A stretch of 33,348 nt of DNA, taken from Methanobacteriota archaeon. Its GTDB lineage: Archaea; Thermoplasmatota; Thermoplasmata; RBG-16-68-12. Position numbers and translations under genes: made by a program. This document shows positions 19,703-28,949 of this stretch, piece after piece; position 1 is the stretch's first letter, and the number at the start of each line of letters is the position of its first letter. The stretch spans positions 1-33,348 of the forward strand of contig VBMB01000030.1 of NCBI GenBank assembly GCA_005878525.1, given 5' to 3'. A model generated the notes under the pieces. The model was given only the letters and a program-made list of their open reading frames with translations. It was not told where the DNA came from and searched no databases.

Positions 19703-20213
19703 ATTCGCCGACGTGACGTTGCGACTCCCGGAATCCCTGCGCGAGTATCTCCGATGGCCGATGGGCGCCCTCGTGCAAGGGCCGAGCATCTTGCCGACGA
19801 TCGGACACGCGAGCCCCGTGGTGACGGTCGGGGACTTCTGCACGCTCGACCTCGTCGCGCGCGGCCGCACGCCCGACATCTGCGTCGTCGATTTCAAGAC
19901 GAAACGACAAGCGGATCCGGAGCTCCGCGAGGCGCTCCAACGAATCGGCTCAAAGGTCCTCCGAGTTACGAATCCCGCAGCGACGATCACCCCGGATGCG
20001 TGGCGCGTGCTCTCCGAAGCCTTTAAGTCGGACGAGCGGGTACGCGTCGAAGTCCGAGGCGAAGAGGACCTTCTCGCCCTCGTCTGCATCGCGCTCGCAC
20101 CCCCGTACGCGGCGGTCCTGTACGGCATGCCGTCCCAGGGCGTCGTGGTCGTCCGGGCAGACGAGACCGCGAAATCGAGGACCCTCGACGTCTTGCGGCG
20201 GATGGAACGATAG
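19668..20213 (+). CDS. GTP-dependent dephospho-CoA kinase (DUF359 family)
   Basis: TLRLPESLREYLRWPMGALVQG, VTVGDFCTLDLVARGRTPDICVVDFKTKR, VTNPAATITPDAW; conserved neighbourhood with spt4 and rps24e. Confidence 0.9.
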   Translation: MSTGSSPSAFAEFADVTLRLPESLREYLRWPMGALVQGPSILPTIGHASPVVTVGDFCTLDLVARGRTPDICVVDFKTKRQADPELREALQRIGSKVLRVTNPAATITPDAWRVLSEAFKSDERVRVEVRGEEDLLALVCIALAPPYAAVLYGMPSQGVVVVRADETAKSRTLDVLRRMER

Positions 20214-20216
20214 CCG

Positions 20217-20768
20217 ATGCAACTCGAGGTTCTGCAGAGAAAGGAGAACCCGCTCCTGAAGCGGGTCGAGGTCACGTTCAAGGCGACGCACAAGGCAGAA
20301 CCGACGCCGACGCGGGACGCACTGCGGGCGTTCCTCGCGAAGGAACTCAAGGCGACGAAGGACATCGTCGTCATCGACTACCAGGCTTCGACGTTCGGTC
20401 GGTATGAAACCGTGGGAGAGGCGAAAGTCTACAAAACGAAAGAGGAGGCGCTCGCGGTCGAACGCAAGCACATCCTCGTCCGCAACAAACTGATCGAACC
20501 GGAGGTCAAGGAGGCCACACCGAAGCCGGAGAAACCCGCTCCCGCTCCGCGGGCCGAGAAAGCGGAAAAGCCCACCGTACCCGCCCCGAAAGCCGAGGCC
20601 CCGAAGGCAGAGGCGAAGCCCGAGGCGAAACCGGAGAAGGGCGCTCCGAAAGACGAAAAGAAGCCCGCCACCAAGGAAGAAAAGAAGCCCGCCGAGAAGA
20701 AAGAGGAAAAGAAGGAAGAGAAGAAGGCGGAGAAGAAGCCTGAGGGCAAGAAGAAAGAGGCGAAGTGA
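20217..20768 (+). CDS. rps24e: 30S ribosomal protein eS24 with long Lys/Glu/Ala/Pro C-terminal extension
   Basis: [44 protein letters not shown]...[22 protein letters not shown] followed by a low-complexity tail. Confidence 0.95.
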   Translation: MQLEVLQRKENPLLKRVEVTFKATHKAEPTPTRDALRAFLAKELKATKDIVVIDYQASTFGRYETVGEAKVYKTKEEALAVERKHILVRNKLIEPEVKEATPKPEKPAPAPRAEKAEKPTVPAPKAEAPKAEAKPEAKPEKGAPKDEKKPATKEEKKPAEKKEEKKEEKKAEKKPEGKKKEAK

Positions 20769-20953
20769 TGGCCGAGGCGAAGAAGGAGAAAGGGGCCGCC
20801 GGCCTCAAGCGGAAGTTCTACAAGATTGACGGCGATCGAATCACGCGAGAGCGGGCGAACTGCCCGAAGTGCGGGCCTGGCGTGTTCCTCGCGAGACACG
20901 GTGATCGCACGTCGTGCGGGCGTTGTGGGTACACCGAGTTCGCCAAGAAGTGA
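20765..20953 (+). CDS. rps27ae: 30S ribosomal protein eS31 (S27ae)
   Basis: [46 protein letters not shown]; zinc ribbon. Confidence 0.95.
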   Translation: MMAEAKKEKGAAGLKRKFYKIDGDRITRERANCPKCGPGVFLARHGDRTSCGRCGYTEFAKK

Positions 20954-21045
20954 GCGTTGGTTTCCCATTCTCAAAATCCGGACCGCGTGTTGTTCTCGAT
21001 AATCGTACCATTGGTCTTATCCCGGGTCAACCCCGCTGCCCTGTG

Positions 21046-21798
21046 GTGAAAGCCCGATTAGCGGGGCTCCTCCTCGTCTGCCTGGTGGCTTTCGGAACCT
21101 GCGTCGGGGTGGTCTCCGCCGTTTCGTTCGATCGGAACTACACGGATCCCGCGAGCGATGTCGTCCAACTGTGGGCTTCGAACATGACGCCGGTCATGAC
21201 AAACGGCAATCTCACGATGAGCCCGTTCCCGGACAGCGTAAACGTCCTTCGTCTGGCATCAGCTGACGCCGGCGCAGGCATCACCTTGACGATCCAGGTC
21301 AAAGGCGTGATCGCGAATCTGGACAACACGTCGTACCAAATTCGGATCTACACGCGACAGGACAATTCGAGCCATTTCCAGGCGAGCTACGTGAACGGAA
21401 AGACGATGCTGACATCGAACGCGACCGGATTCGTTCCAGTCGATATCAGCACGAGCGCTACGGTTACGCAAGGCACGTTGCTAGTTAACGTGGCGAAGTC
21501 TTGGTTAGGGACGATCACTGCCTGGGACCTGGACGCGACCGCCACCCAGACCGGGACGATCTACTCGTACCGAGACAGTGGCTGGCAAATCCCCGGCAGT
21601 CCGGGATCGGAGCCCACCTTACCCGGAGCACCACCGTCCGTGCTCGCGAACTGGGCGTGGGTCGCGGTTGTCCCCGTCGCGGTCGCGATTGCGACGGTCG
21701 TCGTCATGATCCTGAGAGAACGGAAGCGCGAATCCTCGAAGAGGGTACGTACTGAGGACGACGAACTCCCGTCTTTCGATCGCCGCAGAAAGCCTTAA
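21046..21798 (+). CDS. Secreted/cell-surface protein with signal peptide and C-terminal TM anchor
   Basis: GTG start region then KARLAGLLLVCLVAFGTCVGVVSAVSF signal; C-terminal WAWVAVVPVAVAIATVVVMILRERKRE anchor. Source copy of the 109-bp repeat. Confidence 0.7.
   Translation: MKARLAGLLLVCLVAFGTCVGVVSAVSFDRNYTDPASDVVQLWASNMTPVMTNGNLTMSPFPDSVNVLRLASADAGAGITLTIQVKGVIANLDNTSYQIRIYTRQDNSSHFQASYVNGKTMLTSNATGFVPVDISTSATVTQGTLLVNVAKSWLGTITAWDLDATATQTGTIYSYRDSGWQIPGSPGSEPTLPGAPPSVLANWAWVAVVPVAVAIATVVVMILRERKRESSKRVRTEDDELPSFDRRRKP
21143..21251 (+). repeat. 109-bp exact direct repeat, copy A (inside secreted/TM protein gene)
   Basis: cggatcccgcgagcgatgtcgtccaactgtgggcttcg...gacagcgtaaacgtccttcg, base-for-base identical to 22447-22555. 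Confidence 0.98.
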
Positions 21799-21823
21799 TC
21801 CGTGGACCCATTTCGGCGCACGA

Positions 21824-21897
21824 GGGCCTGTAGTCTAGCTTGGATAGGACAGAGGCCTCCGGAGCCTCTGACCTGGGTTCGAATCCCAGCAGGCCCG
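21824..21897 (+). tRNA. tRNA-Arg (anticodon CCG)
   Basis: Acceptor GGGCCTG/CAGGCCC plus discriminator G; anticodon stem GAGGC/GCCTC with loop CTCCGGA (CCG); T-arm CTGGGTTCGAATCCCAG. Confidence 0.95.
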
Positions 21898-21928
21898 TCC
21901 TCACCCTCGAGAATCGACGTCCAGGATC

Positions 21929-23015
21929 TCATCGCTCCAGCGCCATGGCCATGGCGTCCCCGCCCCCGATGCACAGCGTCGCGAGCCCGCGGTGCACGTC
22001 TTTCTCTTTCATGGAGTGCAACAGTGTGACCACGATGCGATTTCCAGAGCAGCCGATCGGATGGCCTAGGGCTACGGCGCCCCCGCAGATGTTGAAGACC
22101 TCCCAGGGGATGCCGAGCTCCTTCCTCACGCCGACACTCGCAGAGGAGAACGCCTCATTATGCTCGACCAAATCGAACGCATCGAGCTTCATCCCGGTCC
22201 GGTGCATGAGTTTCCGCACGCAGGGAATCGGCGCGAACATCACCTCCTCAGGCTTCACGGCCTGGGAGCAGAAGTCTCTGATCGTACCGAGCGGTTCCAC
22301 GCCGAATTTCGCGCGCCTTGCGTTCGCTCATCAGCACCGTGGCGCTTGCGCCGTCGGAGATTTGGGATGAGTTGCCGGCGGTCAGTACACCGTCCTTTTT
22401 GAAGGCGGGCTGGAGCCTCGCTAAGGCCTCGCGGGTCGTGTCCGGCCGGATCCCGCGAGCGATGTCGTCCAACTGTGGGCTTCGAACATGACGCCGGTCA
22501 TGACAAACGGCAATCTCACGATGAGCCCGTTCCCGGACAGCGTAAACGTCCTTCGATGTCCCAGAGACCGTCCGTGATCATCGAGTCGAGGACCTCCGCG
22601 TGGCCGAGGTTGAAGCCCTGGCGTGCCCGCGGCATGAGATACGGCGCCCGGGTCATGTTCTCCGTGCCTCCCGCGACGATGATCGCATCGGGGTCGTCTT
22701 CGATCGCGCGCACGCCATCGACCATCGCCTTCATGCCGCTGCCGCAGACCATGTTCACGGTGGTCCCGCTCACGCTCTCCGGAATCCCGGAGAAGATGAC
22801 GACCTGGCGGGCACAGTTTTGGTAGAGCCCCGCCTGGATCACGGAGCCGAAGAACAGCTCGCTGACGTCTTTCGGCTCGATGTTCGCCCGGCGGATGGCT
22901 CCCTCGCCGCGAAGGCGCCCAGTCGGGGGGCCGGGACCTCGGAGAATGCGCCATTGAAGCGGCCGATCGGGGTTCGCGCCGCGCCCGCGACGACGACTTG
23001 GGTCCTCGGAGGCAC
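21929..23015 (-). pseudogene. Acetyl-CoA C-acetyltransferase (thiolase), interrupted and frameshifted
   Basis: Fragments in order: VVVAGAARTPIGRFNGAFSEVPAPRLGAFAA; RRANIEPKDVSELFFGSVIQAGLYQNCARQVVIFSGIPESVSGTTVNMVCGSGMKAMVDG...[67 protein letters not shown]...HNEAF...NICGGAVALGHPIGCSGNRIVVTLLH. Frame changes near 22900 and 22305; 109-bp foreign segment at 22447-22555. Confidence 0.9.
22447..22555 (+). repeat. 109-bp exact direct repeat, copy B (inside thiolase remnant)
   Basis: Identical to 21143-21251; reads antisense to the thiolase and has no thiolase-like translation. Confidence 0.98.
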
Positions 23016-23121
23016 GTTTCCGTGAGCAGCGAACGATGGATAAGTGTATGTCGGCGAAGTACCGCCCACTCCGACAAAAATCGTTCCGAGTCCATGGGCG
23101 CAACGGCCTTTCCAGTCCAAG

Positions 23122-24027
23122 TCAGGAGGACGACGGAGGTCTCAAGCGGGCGAGCACCGCCTCGACCACCGCGTCGGGTCGCTCGCGTTGGGCGAAGTGA
23201 CCTACGCCATTGATGACCCGCCTCTCGTACGGGCCCGTGAAGAGGCGTTCCTTGCCCGCCGACGTCTCCGGAAACGTAGCTCCGTCATCCGCTCCGTGTA
23301 GGACCGTCGTATCGACCCCGATTCGCGGCAATGTCGCCATGCGGGCTTCGATCTCGTCGTACCGACGGTCTCCGGGCGCATTGCCCCAACGGTGGCGGTA
23401 GGAGTGAATCGATATCTCCACGAAGTCTGGGTTGTCGAAGGACCGGGCCGTCGTTTCAAAAGTCGCATCATCGAAATGCCAACCCGGAGACCATGCTTCC
23501 CAGAGCCATCGGCACAACCTGCGGCGGTCCTGTTTCAGCGCCACACGTCCTCGCTCGAGGCCGAAGTACCACTGGTACCAGTACGCCCGCGCCTGATCAT
23601 ACGAAATCTGATCCTTCGGCGTGGACGTGCCGTAGCCAACGGATAACGCAACGAGCCCTTGGATTCGGCCCGGCCACAACCCCGCCGCAATGTACGCGGC
23701 TCGCGCGCCCCAATCGTGGCCCACCAACATGAATCGCTCGATGCCCACGGCATCGGCAAATTCGATTACATCCTGGCCGAGTGCGGCGAGCTGCCCAGTT
23801 CGCAACGCGGTCTCCTCCAGAAAACGCGTCGGTCCGAATCCTCGCAAATACGGCGTCAGCGTCCGATACCCCGCATCGACGAGGGGAGCGACGACACCGT
23901 CCCAGGTGCGGATGTCGTCAGGAAAGCCATGGACCAGGATGATCGGTTCCGCTTGCGGACTTCCGCGGTCCTCGTACGCGACTTCCAGACAACTCGTTCG
24001 GACATGGTTCGTCATGTCGCGCATGGG
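23122..24027 (-). CDS. Alpha/beta hydrolase (epoxide-hydrolase/haloalkane-dehalogenase-like)
   Basis: IILVHGFPDDIRTWDGVVAPLVDAGYRTLTPYLRGFG, MLVGHDWGARAAYIAAGLWPGRIQGLV, GVGHFAQRERPDAV. Start estimated at MRDMTNHVRTSCLEV within ORF 23122-24096. Confidence 0.88.
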   Translation of the reverse strand, partial: PMRDMTNHVRTSCLEVAYEDRGSPQAEPIILVHGFPDDIRTWDGVVAPLVDAGYRTLTPYLRGFGPTRFLEETALRTGQLAALGQDVIEFADAVGIERFMLVGHDWGARAAYIAAGLWPGRIQGLVALSVGYGTSTPKDQISYDQARAYWYQWYFGLERGRVALKQDRRRLCRWLWEAWSPGWHFDDATFETTARSFDNPDFVEISIHSYRHRWGNAPGDRRYDEIEARMATLPRIGVDTTVLHGADDGATFPETSAGKERLFTGPYERRVINGVGHFAQRERPDAVVEAVLARLRPPSSS

Positions 24028-24142
24028 CCGAGGATAGCCGGAAAACAAGCCTAAGCCTTTTCGAACGACATCTGGCCGAGGGTCGGTCGGGCACAACGGC
24101 GGGAAGGTGCCGGAAGGAGAGCCGGGCTCGGCTCTCTTGATC

Positions 24143-26076
24143 TCATTCTCCTGGTGATTCGGTTGGAGAGGGCTCCGGCGATCCGTCCCCTTTCTTGCGG
24201 GTCGAGTCCTTCGTCAGATCCGACGCGTAGTCGGGGTGCTCGATACGCTTGTATGCCTCAGCCGGCTTGCTCCCGTTCGGCTCCGTGAGGAGTTTCGCGA
24301 GGTAGGCCGTCAAGAGGGTTCCCGCGCCGGACCCATCCCCGCCGGACGTGACGAGAGTATCCGGCGTCACCCGGATCTTGCCGTCGCGCACCTCCTCCAT
24401 GACCTTGACGAGCGCGACCCGGTCGGAGCCGAGGACGTCGGCCTGGGCGTGGTACGCATCCGCCTGTGCCTCGCCGACCATCCGGATCGCGGCCGCGTTT
24501 CCGTCCGCCTGGATGCGCGTCGAGTCGCGCACGCCTTCGGCTTGCTTGATCGCCGCCTTCGCGAGGTTTTCGTTGATCTGCACCTGGTAGGATGCTTCGA
24601 CGACCTTCGGCTGGAGGTTCGCTCGCGCCGTCATCTCCTGGACTGCGATGCGCCTTTGCTCCGCCGTGGCCTGCTGCTCGTACTGCGTCTGCTGCTGGAT
24701 CGCGATCTCCTTGTTCGTCTGGGTCGCAAGCAGCGTCGGGTCGACGGCGATGTAGGAAATGAGCAGGTTCTGCGCTTCGACGTAGTACTTGGCAAACTGG
24801 ACCCGCGCGCGGTTCAGAGCCTCCTCTTGCAGCTGAGATCGGCCCTGCACGAACTCGAGCGCCTTCTTCTCTCCGGCGTTGTTGCGGAAGGACGCGTCGA
24901 TGAGGGGGTGCACGATCTGCTGGATCAGGTTGAACACCGAGCCGAAGCGAGCGATGACGAACGCGGCGTTCTCGGGCAGGATGCGGATGACCATCCTCAC
25001 GTCGACCTCGAGTTTGAAACCGTCCCTGGACGTCACGAGCAGTTGGCCGAACCGGAAGAAGGAGAGGCCCTTCTCGCCCTGTTCCGTCAGGTAGGGATAG
25101 TCCGATTCGTCGACTCCGGGATCCGCCGGACGACGCGAGAGACTCGGGGCGTCTGGCCGCTCGGAGCGAGCCCAGTCGACCATGATCGCCGACGTCGGCA
25201 CGAGGTACGCCGTGAATGCGACCCGGTTCAGGTTGTATTTGCCGGGGGCCACGGGATTCCGCCAGATCCCGCGCCGGTTTCGATCCGGCACGAGCAACCG
25301 TTCGACCGCCGCATGGATCGTCTGGTCGAAGTCCGGGCTGTCCGTGACCGGCACGGGCTCCATGTCGACCTGGTCGAGTTCCTCCCCGATGTTCGACCGG
25401 AGGACCGCCACGAAGCCTGGTGGGACTTCGGCGACCTCGTCGATCTGGACCTGGAAGAGTGTCGGATTGATGTAGTACCGGCCCGGCTGGAGCGTGTCGA
25501 GCTGCGGGCCTCGGAAGCCGCCACTGTCCAGGAACGCTTGGCCATCCTGGAAGAAGTTGTGCGACCGGGCAGTCGGATGCGCCGCCGTCTGTGAGACGTC
25601 AGGCTGGGGCGCCACGATGAATAGAACAGGAACGGGTTGATCCGGTACGTCCCGGGGCGGATGATCGCGACCTGGGGACCCTTGAACCCGCCGTTGTCGA
25701 GGAACGCCTCGCCGTCCTGGAACTGGTTGCACTCGACCTCGTCCCCGAGGAGTCGTCCCTTCGGCAACGGACGCCCGTCGATCGCCTCAACGGTTGCGAT
25801 TTCCGTCTCGGCAACCTGGACGACCTTGGACCGGCGCATGCTCCACACCACGGGCATCCGCCAGTACAGGCCAGGCATCAGCGTCGCCGCCTGCGTCCCG
25901 ATCTCCCCATGTCGGGCGATGACTTGTCCCGCCGGCATCTTCCGCCCGCCGAGTCTCTTTACCAGGACGCCGACCTCTCCGGCACGGATCAGATACAGAC
26001 CCTTCAGGAAAACCACCAAGGTCGCAAGAAGCGCGAACCCGGCCACAATCACCACGACCTGCATGATGTCGAACAT
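24143..26076 (-). CDS. SPFH/flotillin-like membrane protein, split by an apparent frameshift near 25612
   Basis: N-terminal part in ORF 25228-26124 (MFDIMQVVVIVAGFALLATLVVFLKG...GEVGVLVKRLGGRKMPAGQV...); remainder in ORF 24143-25732 (SPFH segment FKLEVDVRMVIRILPENAAFVIARFG..., then Q/A-rich helical region). Confidence 0.82.
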
Positions 26077-26238
26077 GTCCGCCACCCTCTGCCTCCGATC
26101 CACGATATGCCTTCCCGGAGGCATGAGCCTTGTTTGGGCTTCCCGCGGGGATGCCGCATCGCGGTCGTGAATGGCCGCAGATCACGGGCTACGCAGCCGA
26201 AGAATTTTCTTCACGGCCTCCGAGTCGAAGGGGTTCTT

Positions 26239-26619
26239 CTATCTCTTACGCTCTTGATTCTCCTTCGCTCGAAATCTGACGATTCTTCGCACGAGGTCGT
26301 ACGGAATGGGCTTGTCGATCGGAAATTGGACTGAGCCTTTTCCCTGTTTGTACCGCGACAGTTCCTTCTTAAAGGCTTCAATGCCCGAAGGTATCGGATA
26401 GAGTCCGATGTGATTCTTGAACGCCGCGAAGTAGACCAGGCCTTTGCCGTTCAGTTTGAACGTCGGCATTTGATAGCTGATGGTCTCGACGGCCTCCGGC
26501 GCGGCTTTACGGATCGTTAGCCTCAGCCTCTGGAGGATGCCTTGCACATCCTTTGGGGAGGCCTCGATATACTCGTCGATCGTCTTGAATTGCTTTTCTT
26601 TGCCATCCATACGATTCAC
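26239..26619 (-). CDS. DUF1801 (YdhG-like) domain protein
   Basis: FKTIDEYIEASPKDVQGILQRLRLTIRKAAPEAVETISYQMPTFKLNGKGLVYFAAFKNHIGLYPIPSGIEAF. Confidence 0.88.
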   Translation of the reverse strand: MNRMDGKEKQFKTIDEYIEASPKDVQGILQRLRLTIRKAAPEAVETISYQMPTFKLNGKGLVYFAAFKNHIGLYPIPSGIEAFKKELSRYKQGKGSVQFPIDKPIPYDLVRRIVRFRAKENQERKR

Positions 26620-26642
26620 CGGGCCATCCTGCGGGTCGCTTT

Positions 26643-27242
26643 TCAGGCTTTCGCGGCGCGCACTGACGCCGACGTGTCAGCCGGGCGTTCCGGCTGGTAG
26701 CGAAGGATCACGCCGCCCGACCTCAACGGTCTCGCCTCCAGCAATTTCATCTTGATGCGGTCCGAATTCGGCTTGAATAACGGATTTCCGCGGCCCAAGA
26801 GCAACGGCGTGAGGGCAAGATTGAGCTCATCAAACAGCCCGTGCTTCAGGAGCGTCGAAGAAAGATCGGCACTGCCAAAGACGAACAAGGTCTTGCCAGG
26901 CTCTTTCTTCAGCTTGATGACTTCCTCGACCGCGTTGTCCTTCACGAGCCTAGAGTTGTTCCAATCGGCCTTCTTGAGCGTCTTCGAGAACACGACCTTC
27001 GGAACCGTGTTCATGAAGTCGGCGATGTCGCCCTTCTGGGTGGGCCAATACCCGGCCATGCCCTCGTATGTCACCCGGCCGAACAACAACATGCCCGTCG
27101 ATTTCGACTGCTCGACGGAATACTTCTCGAGCTCTTCCCCCCAGATCGTGTCATGCCAGTCAATGTCCCAACTCTTCGGGCCCTCAAAAAAGCCGTCCAG
27201 CGTGACCAGGTTCCACATGATGAGTTTCCGCATTCCGTTCAC
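26643..27242 (-). CDS. Dihydrofolate reductase-like (RibD C-terminal domain) family protein
   Basis: MRKLIMWNLVTLDGFFEG, LLFGRVTYEGMAGYWP, TLFVFGSADLSSTLLKHGLFDELNLALTPLLLGRGNPLF. Confidence 0.9.
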   Translation of the reverse strand: MNGMRKLIMWNLVTLDGFFEGPKSWDIDWHDTIWGEELEKYSVEQSKSTGMLLFGRVTYEGMAGYWPTQKGDIADFMNTVPKVVFSKTLKKADWNNSRLVKDNAVEEVIKLKKEPGKTLFVFGSADLSSTLLKHGLFDELNLALTPLLLGRGNPLFKPNSDRIKMKLLEARPLRSGGVILRYQPERPADTSASVRAAKA

Positions 27243-27347
27243 CCCATTCGTAAGAGGTCGATCGCTCGAGCAGGATATATCCGCGGTTGGCCCCGTCGAG
27301 AGAGCTGCATCAACCCGTGCCCCGTAAAGTGGCGAGATCCAAGCGCC

Positions 27348-28835
27348 TCATTCGATCTCTCCTCGCTCCGCCACCGAACCTCGCTCCGGCGTCGCCCCCT
27401 CGACGAACGCAGGGACGCTCTCGCTTCGGAACTGAAGGGCGATTCCAAGTCCGACCGCGCTCAACACGGCGGCCCCGAGGAAGGCGTACCGGAACCCGGT
27501 CAGCCCGAGTTGCGGATCGAACGTGCTGGCAACGGTCAACACCAAGGACAGGCCAAGCGGGAAGCCGAGGCGCTGGGAGGTCTGGATCAGCCCCGAGGCG
27601 AGGCCCTCTTCCCCGGGTTTCGTCCCGGAGAGGCCCGCGATGGCGAGTGCTGGGAATCCGATGCTCGCCCCGAGCGACCAGAGAATCGTCCCCGGCAAGA
27701 TGCCGAGATAGCCCGCGGCGACCGGCAAAGGCGCCAGCATCGCCAGCCCCAAGGTCACGAACGCCGTGGAAATGACGAGCACCCGCTTGAGGCCGATCCG
27801 GTTCATGAGCCACGAGGACCCCCATCCGCCGACGAAGAAGAAGATCGCGGCCGCGGGAAGGAATGCCAGACCCGCGTCCAGGGGGGAGTAGCCAAGGACG
27901 CCCTGCAAATAGACGGTCAACACGATCAGGGCTCCCGCGGAGGAGCTCACGACGAGCGACAGAACGTTCGCGGTCAGGGTCGTCCGGCGGCGCAGGAAGG
28001 CCAGCGGCATGAGCGGAGCCTTCGACCGGTATTCGATGGCCAGGAAGGCCGCCAAGGTGAGGGCAGAGAGGCCCAGGGGCAGCGCCGCCTGCACCGTGAA
28101 GAGGCCATCGGTCGCGGCAATCGTGAACGCGTATACAAGGAGGATCAACCCGGCCGTGACGGTCACCGCGCCGGGGATGTCGAGCCGCTTCGACGTCGCG
28201 CGCGGACCGTTCCGCGCGATGAAACGCTGAGCCAAGATCGTCGCCACGGCTCCGATCGGCACGTTGACGAACATGACCGATCGCCATCCGAACGCCGCGG
28301 TGAGGACCCCGCCCGCGATCGAGCCTGCCGCGAACCCCGCCGACAGGATCGAGACGAGGACCCCGAAGGCTCGGTTGCGCTCCTTCCCCTCGGGGAACGT
28401 GGCCGCGAGAATCGCCAGAGCCGTGGCGGTCGTCATGGCCGCGGCGATGCCCTGAATCGCCCTCGAGACAACGAGGGAGAGGAGCGATGGCGCAAGTCCG
28501 GCCGACAAGGACGATACGGTGAATAGGACGATTCCGAAAAGGAACAGGCGCTTCTGGCCGTAGACGTCGCCGGCTCGGCCACTGACCATCAGGAATCCGG
28601 CCAAGGTGAGCCCGTACACACCGGTCACCCACTGGCTCTCCGCGAGAGGGGCCAGGAATTCTCGTTGGATCGTGGGGAGCGCCACTTGAACCACGGAGAA
28701 GTCGACGACATCGAGGAACGCGGCCGCGATGACCACCGCGAGGATCAGCCGTGCGTGGGAAACGAGGGCGGCCCCCGCGCGGACTGTCGGTTCCGTGTCG
28801 CCCTCAACGCCCTGATGTCGCCGGATCTCTGTCAA
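27348..28835 (-). CDS. MFS multidrug efflux transporter (EmrB/QacA type)
   Basis: Many TM helices; LDVVDFSVVQVALPTIQREF, SQWVTGVYGLTLAGFLMVSGRAGDVYGQKRLFLFGIVLF, GWRSVMFVNVPIGAVATILA. Confidence 0.92.
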   Translation of the reverse strand: MTEIRRHQGVEGDTEPTVRAGAALVSHARLILAVVIAAAFLDVVDFSVVQVALPTIQREFLAPLAESQWVTGVYGLTLAGFLMVSGRAGDVYGQKRLFLFGIVLFTVSSLSAGLAPSLLSLVVSRAIQGIAAAMTTATALAILAATFPEGKERNRAFGVLVSILSAGFAAGSIAGGVLTAAFGWRSVMFVNVPIGAVATILAQRFIARNGPRATSKRLDIPGAVTVTAGLILLVYAFTIAATDGLFTVQAALPLGLSALTLAAFLAIEYRSKAPLMPLAFLRRRTTLTANVLSLVVSSSAGALIVLTVYLQGVLGYSPLDAGLAFLPAAAIFFFVGGWGSSWLMNRIGLKRVLVISTAFVTLGLAMLAPLPVAAGYLGILPGTILWSLGASIGFPALAIAGLSGTKPGEEGLASGLIQTSQRLGFPLGLSLVLTVASTFDPQLGLTGFRYAFLGAAVLSAVGLGIALQFRSESVPAFVEGATPERGSVAERGEIE

Positions 28836-28949
28836 CGAAGTTCTCTCCCCGGTTACTCGATTCCGGCCGTCGGAAGCATCGGTCGTTCATGAATCTGCGG
28901 CCGGCCCATTCCGAAGACCTTAGTATCGACCCGAACGTTCCTGAGTCGC

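Noticed and set aside
21143-22555. Mobile-element interpretation of the 109-bp repeat
   Set aside because: Copy A is internal coding sequence of an ordinary gene; there are no terminal inverted repeats, target-site duplications or transposase.
25600-25625. Programmed ribosomal frameshift in the SPFH gene
   Set aside because: No convincing slippery heptamer or downstream structure was recognised; an indel or decay is simpler.
26841-28526. 561-aa plus-strand ORF
   Set aside because: Antisense shadow of the DHFR-like and MFS genes, low-complexity R/G/E/D composition, no domain signal.
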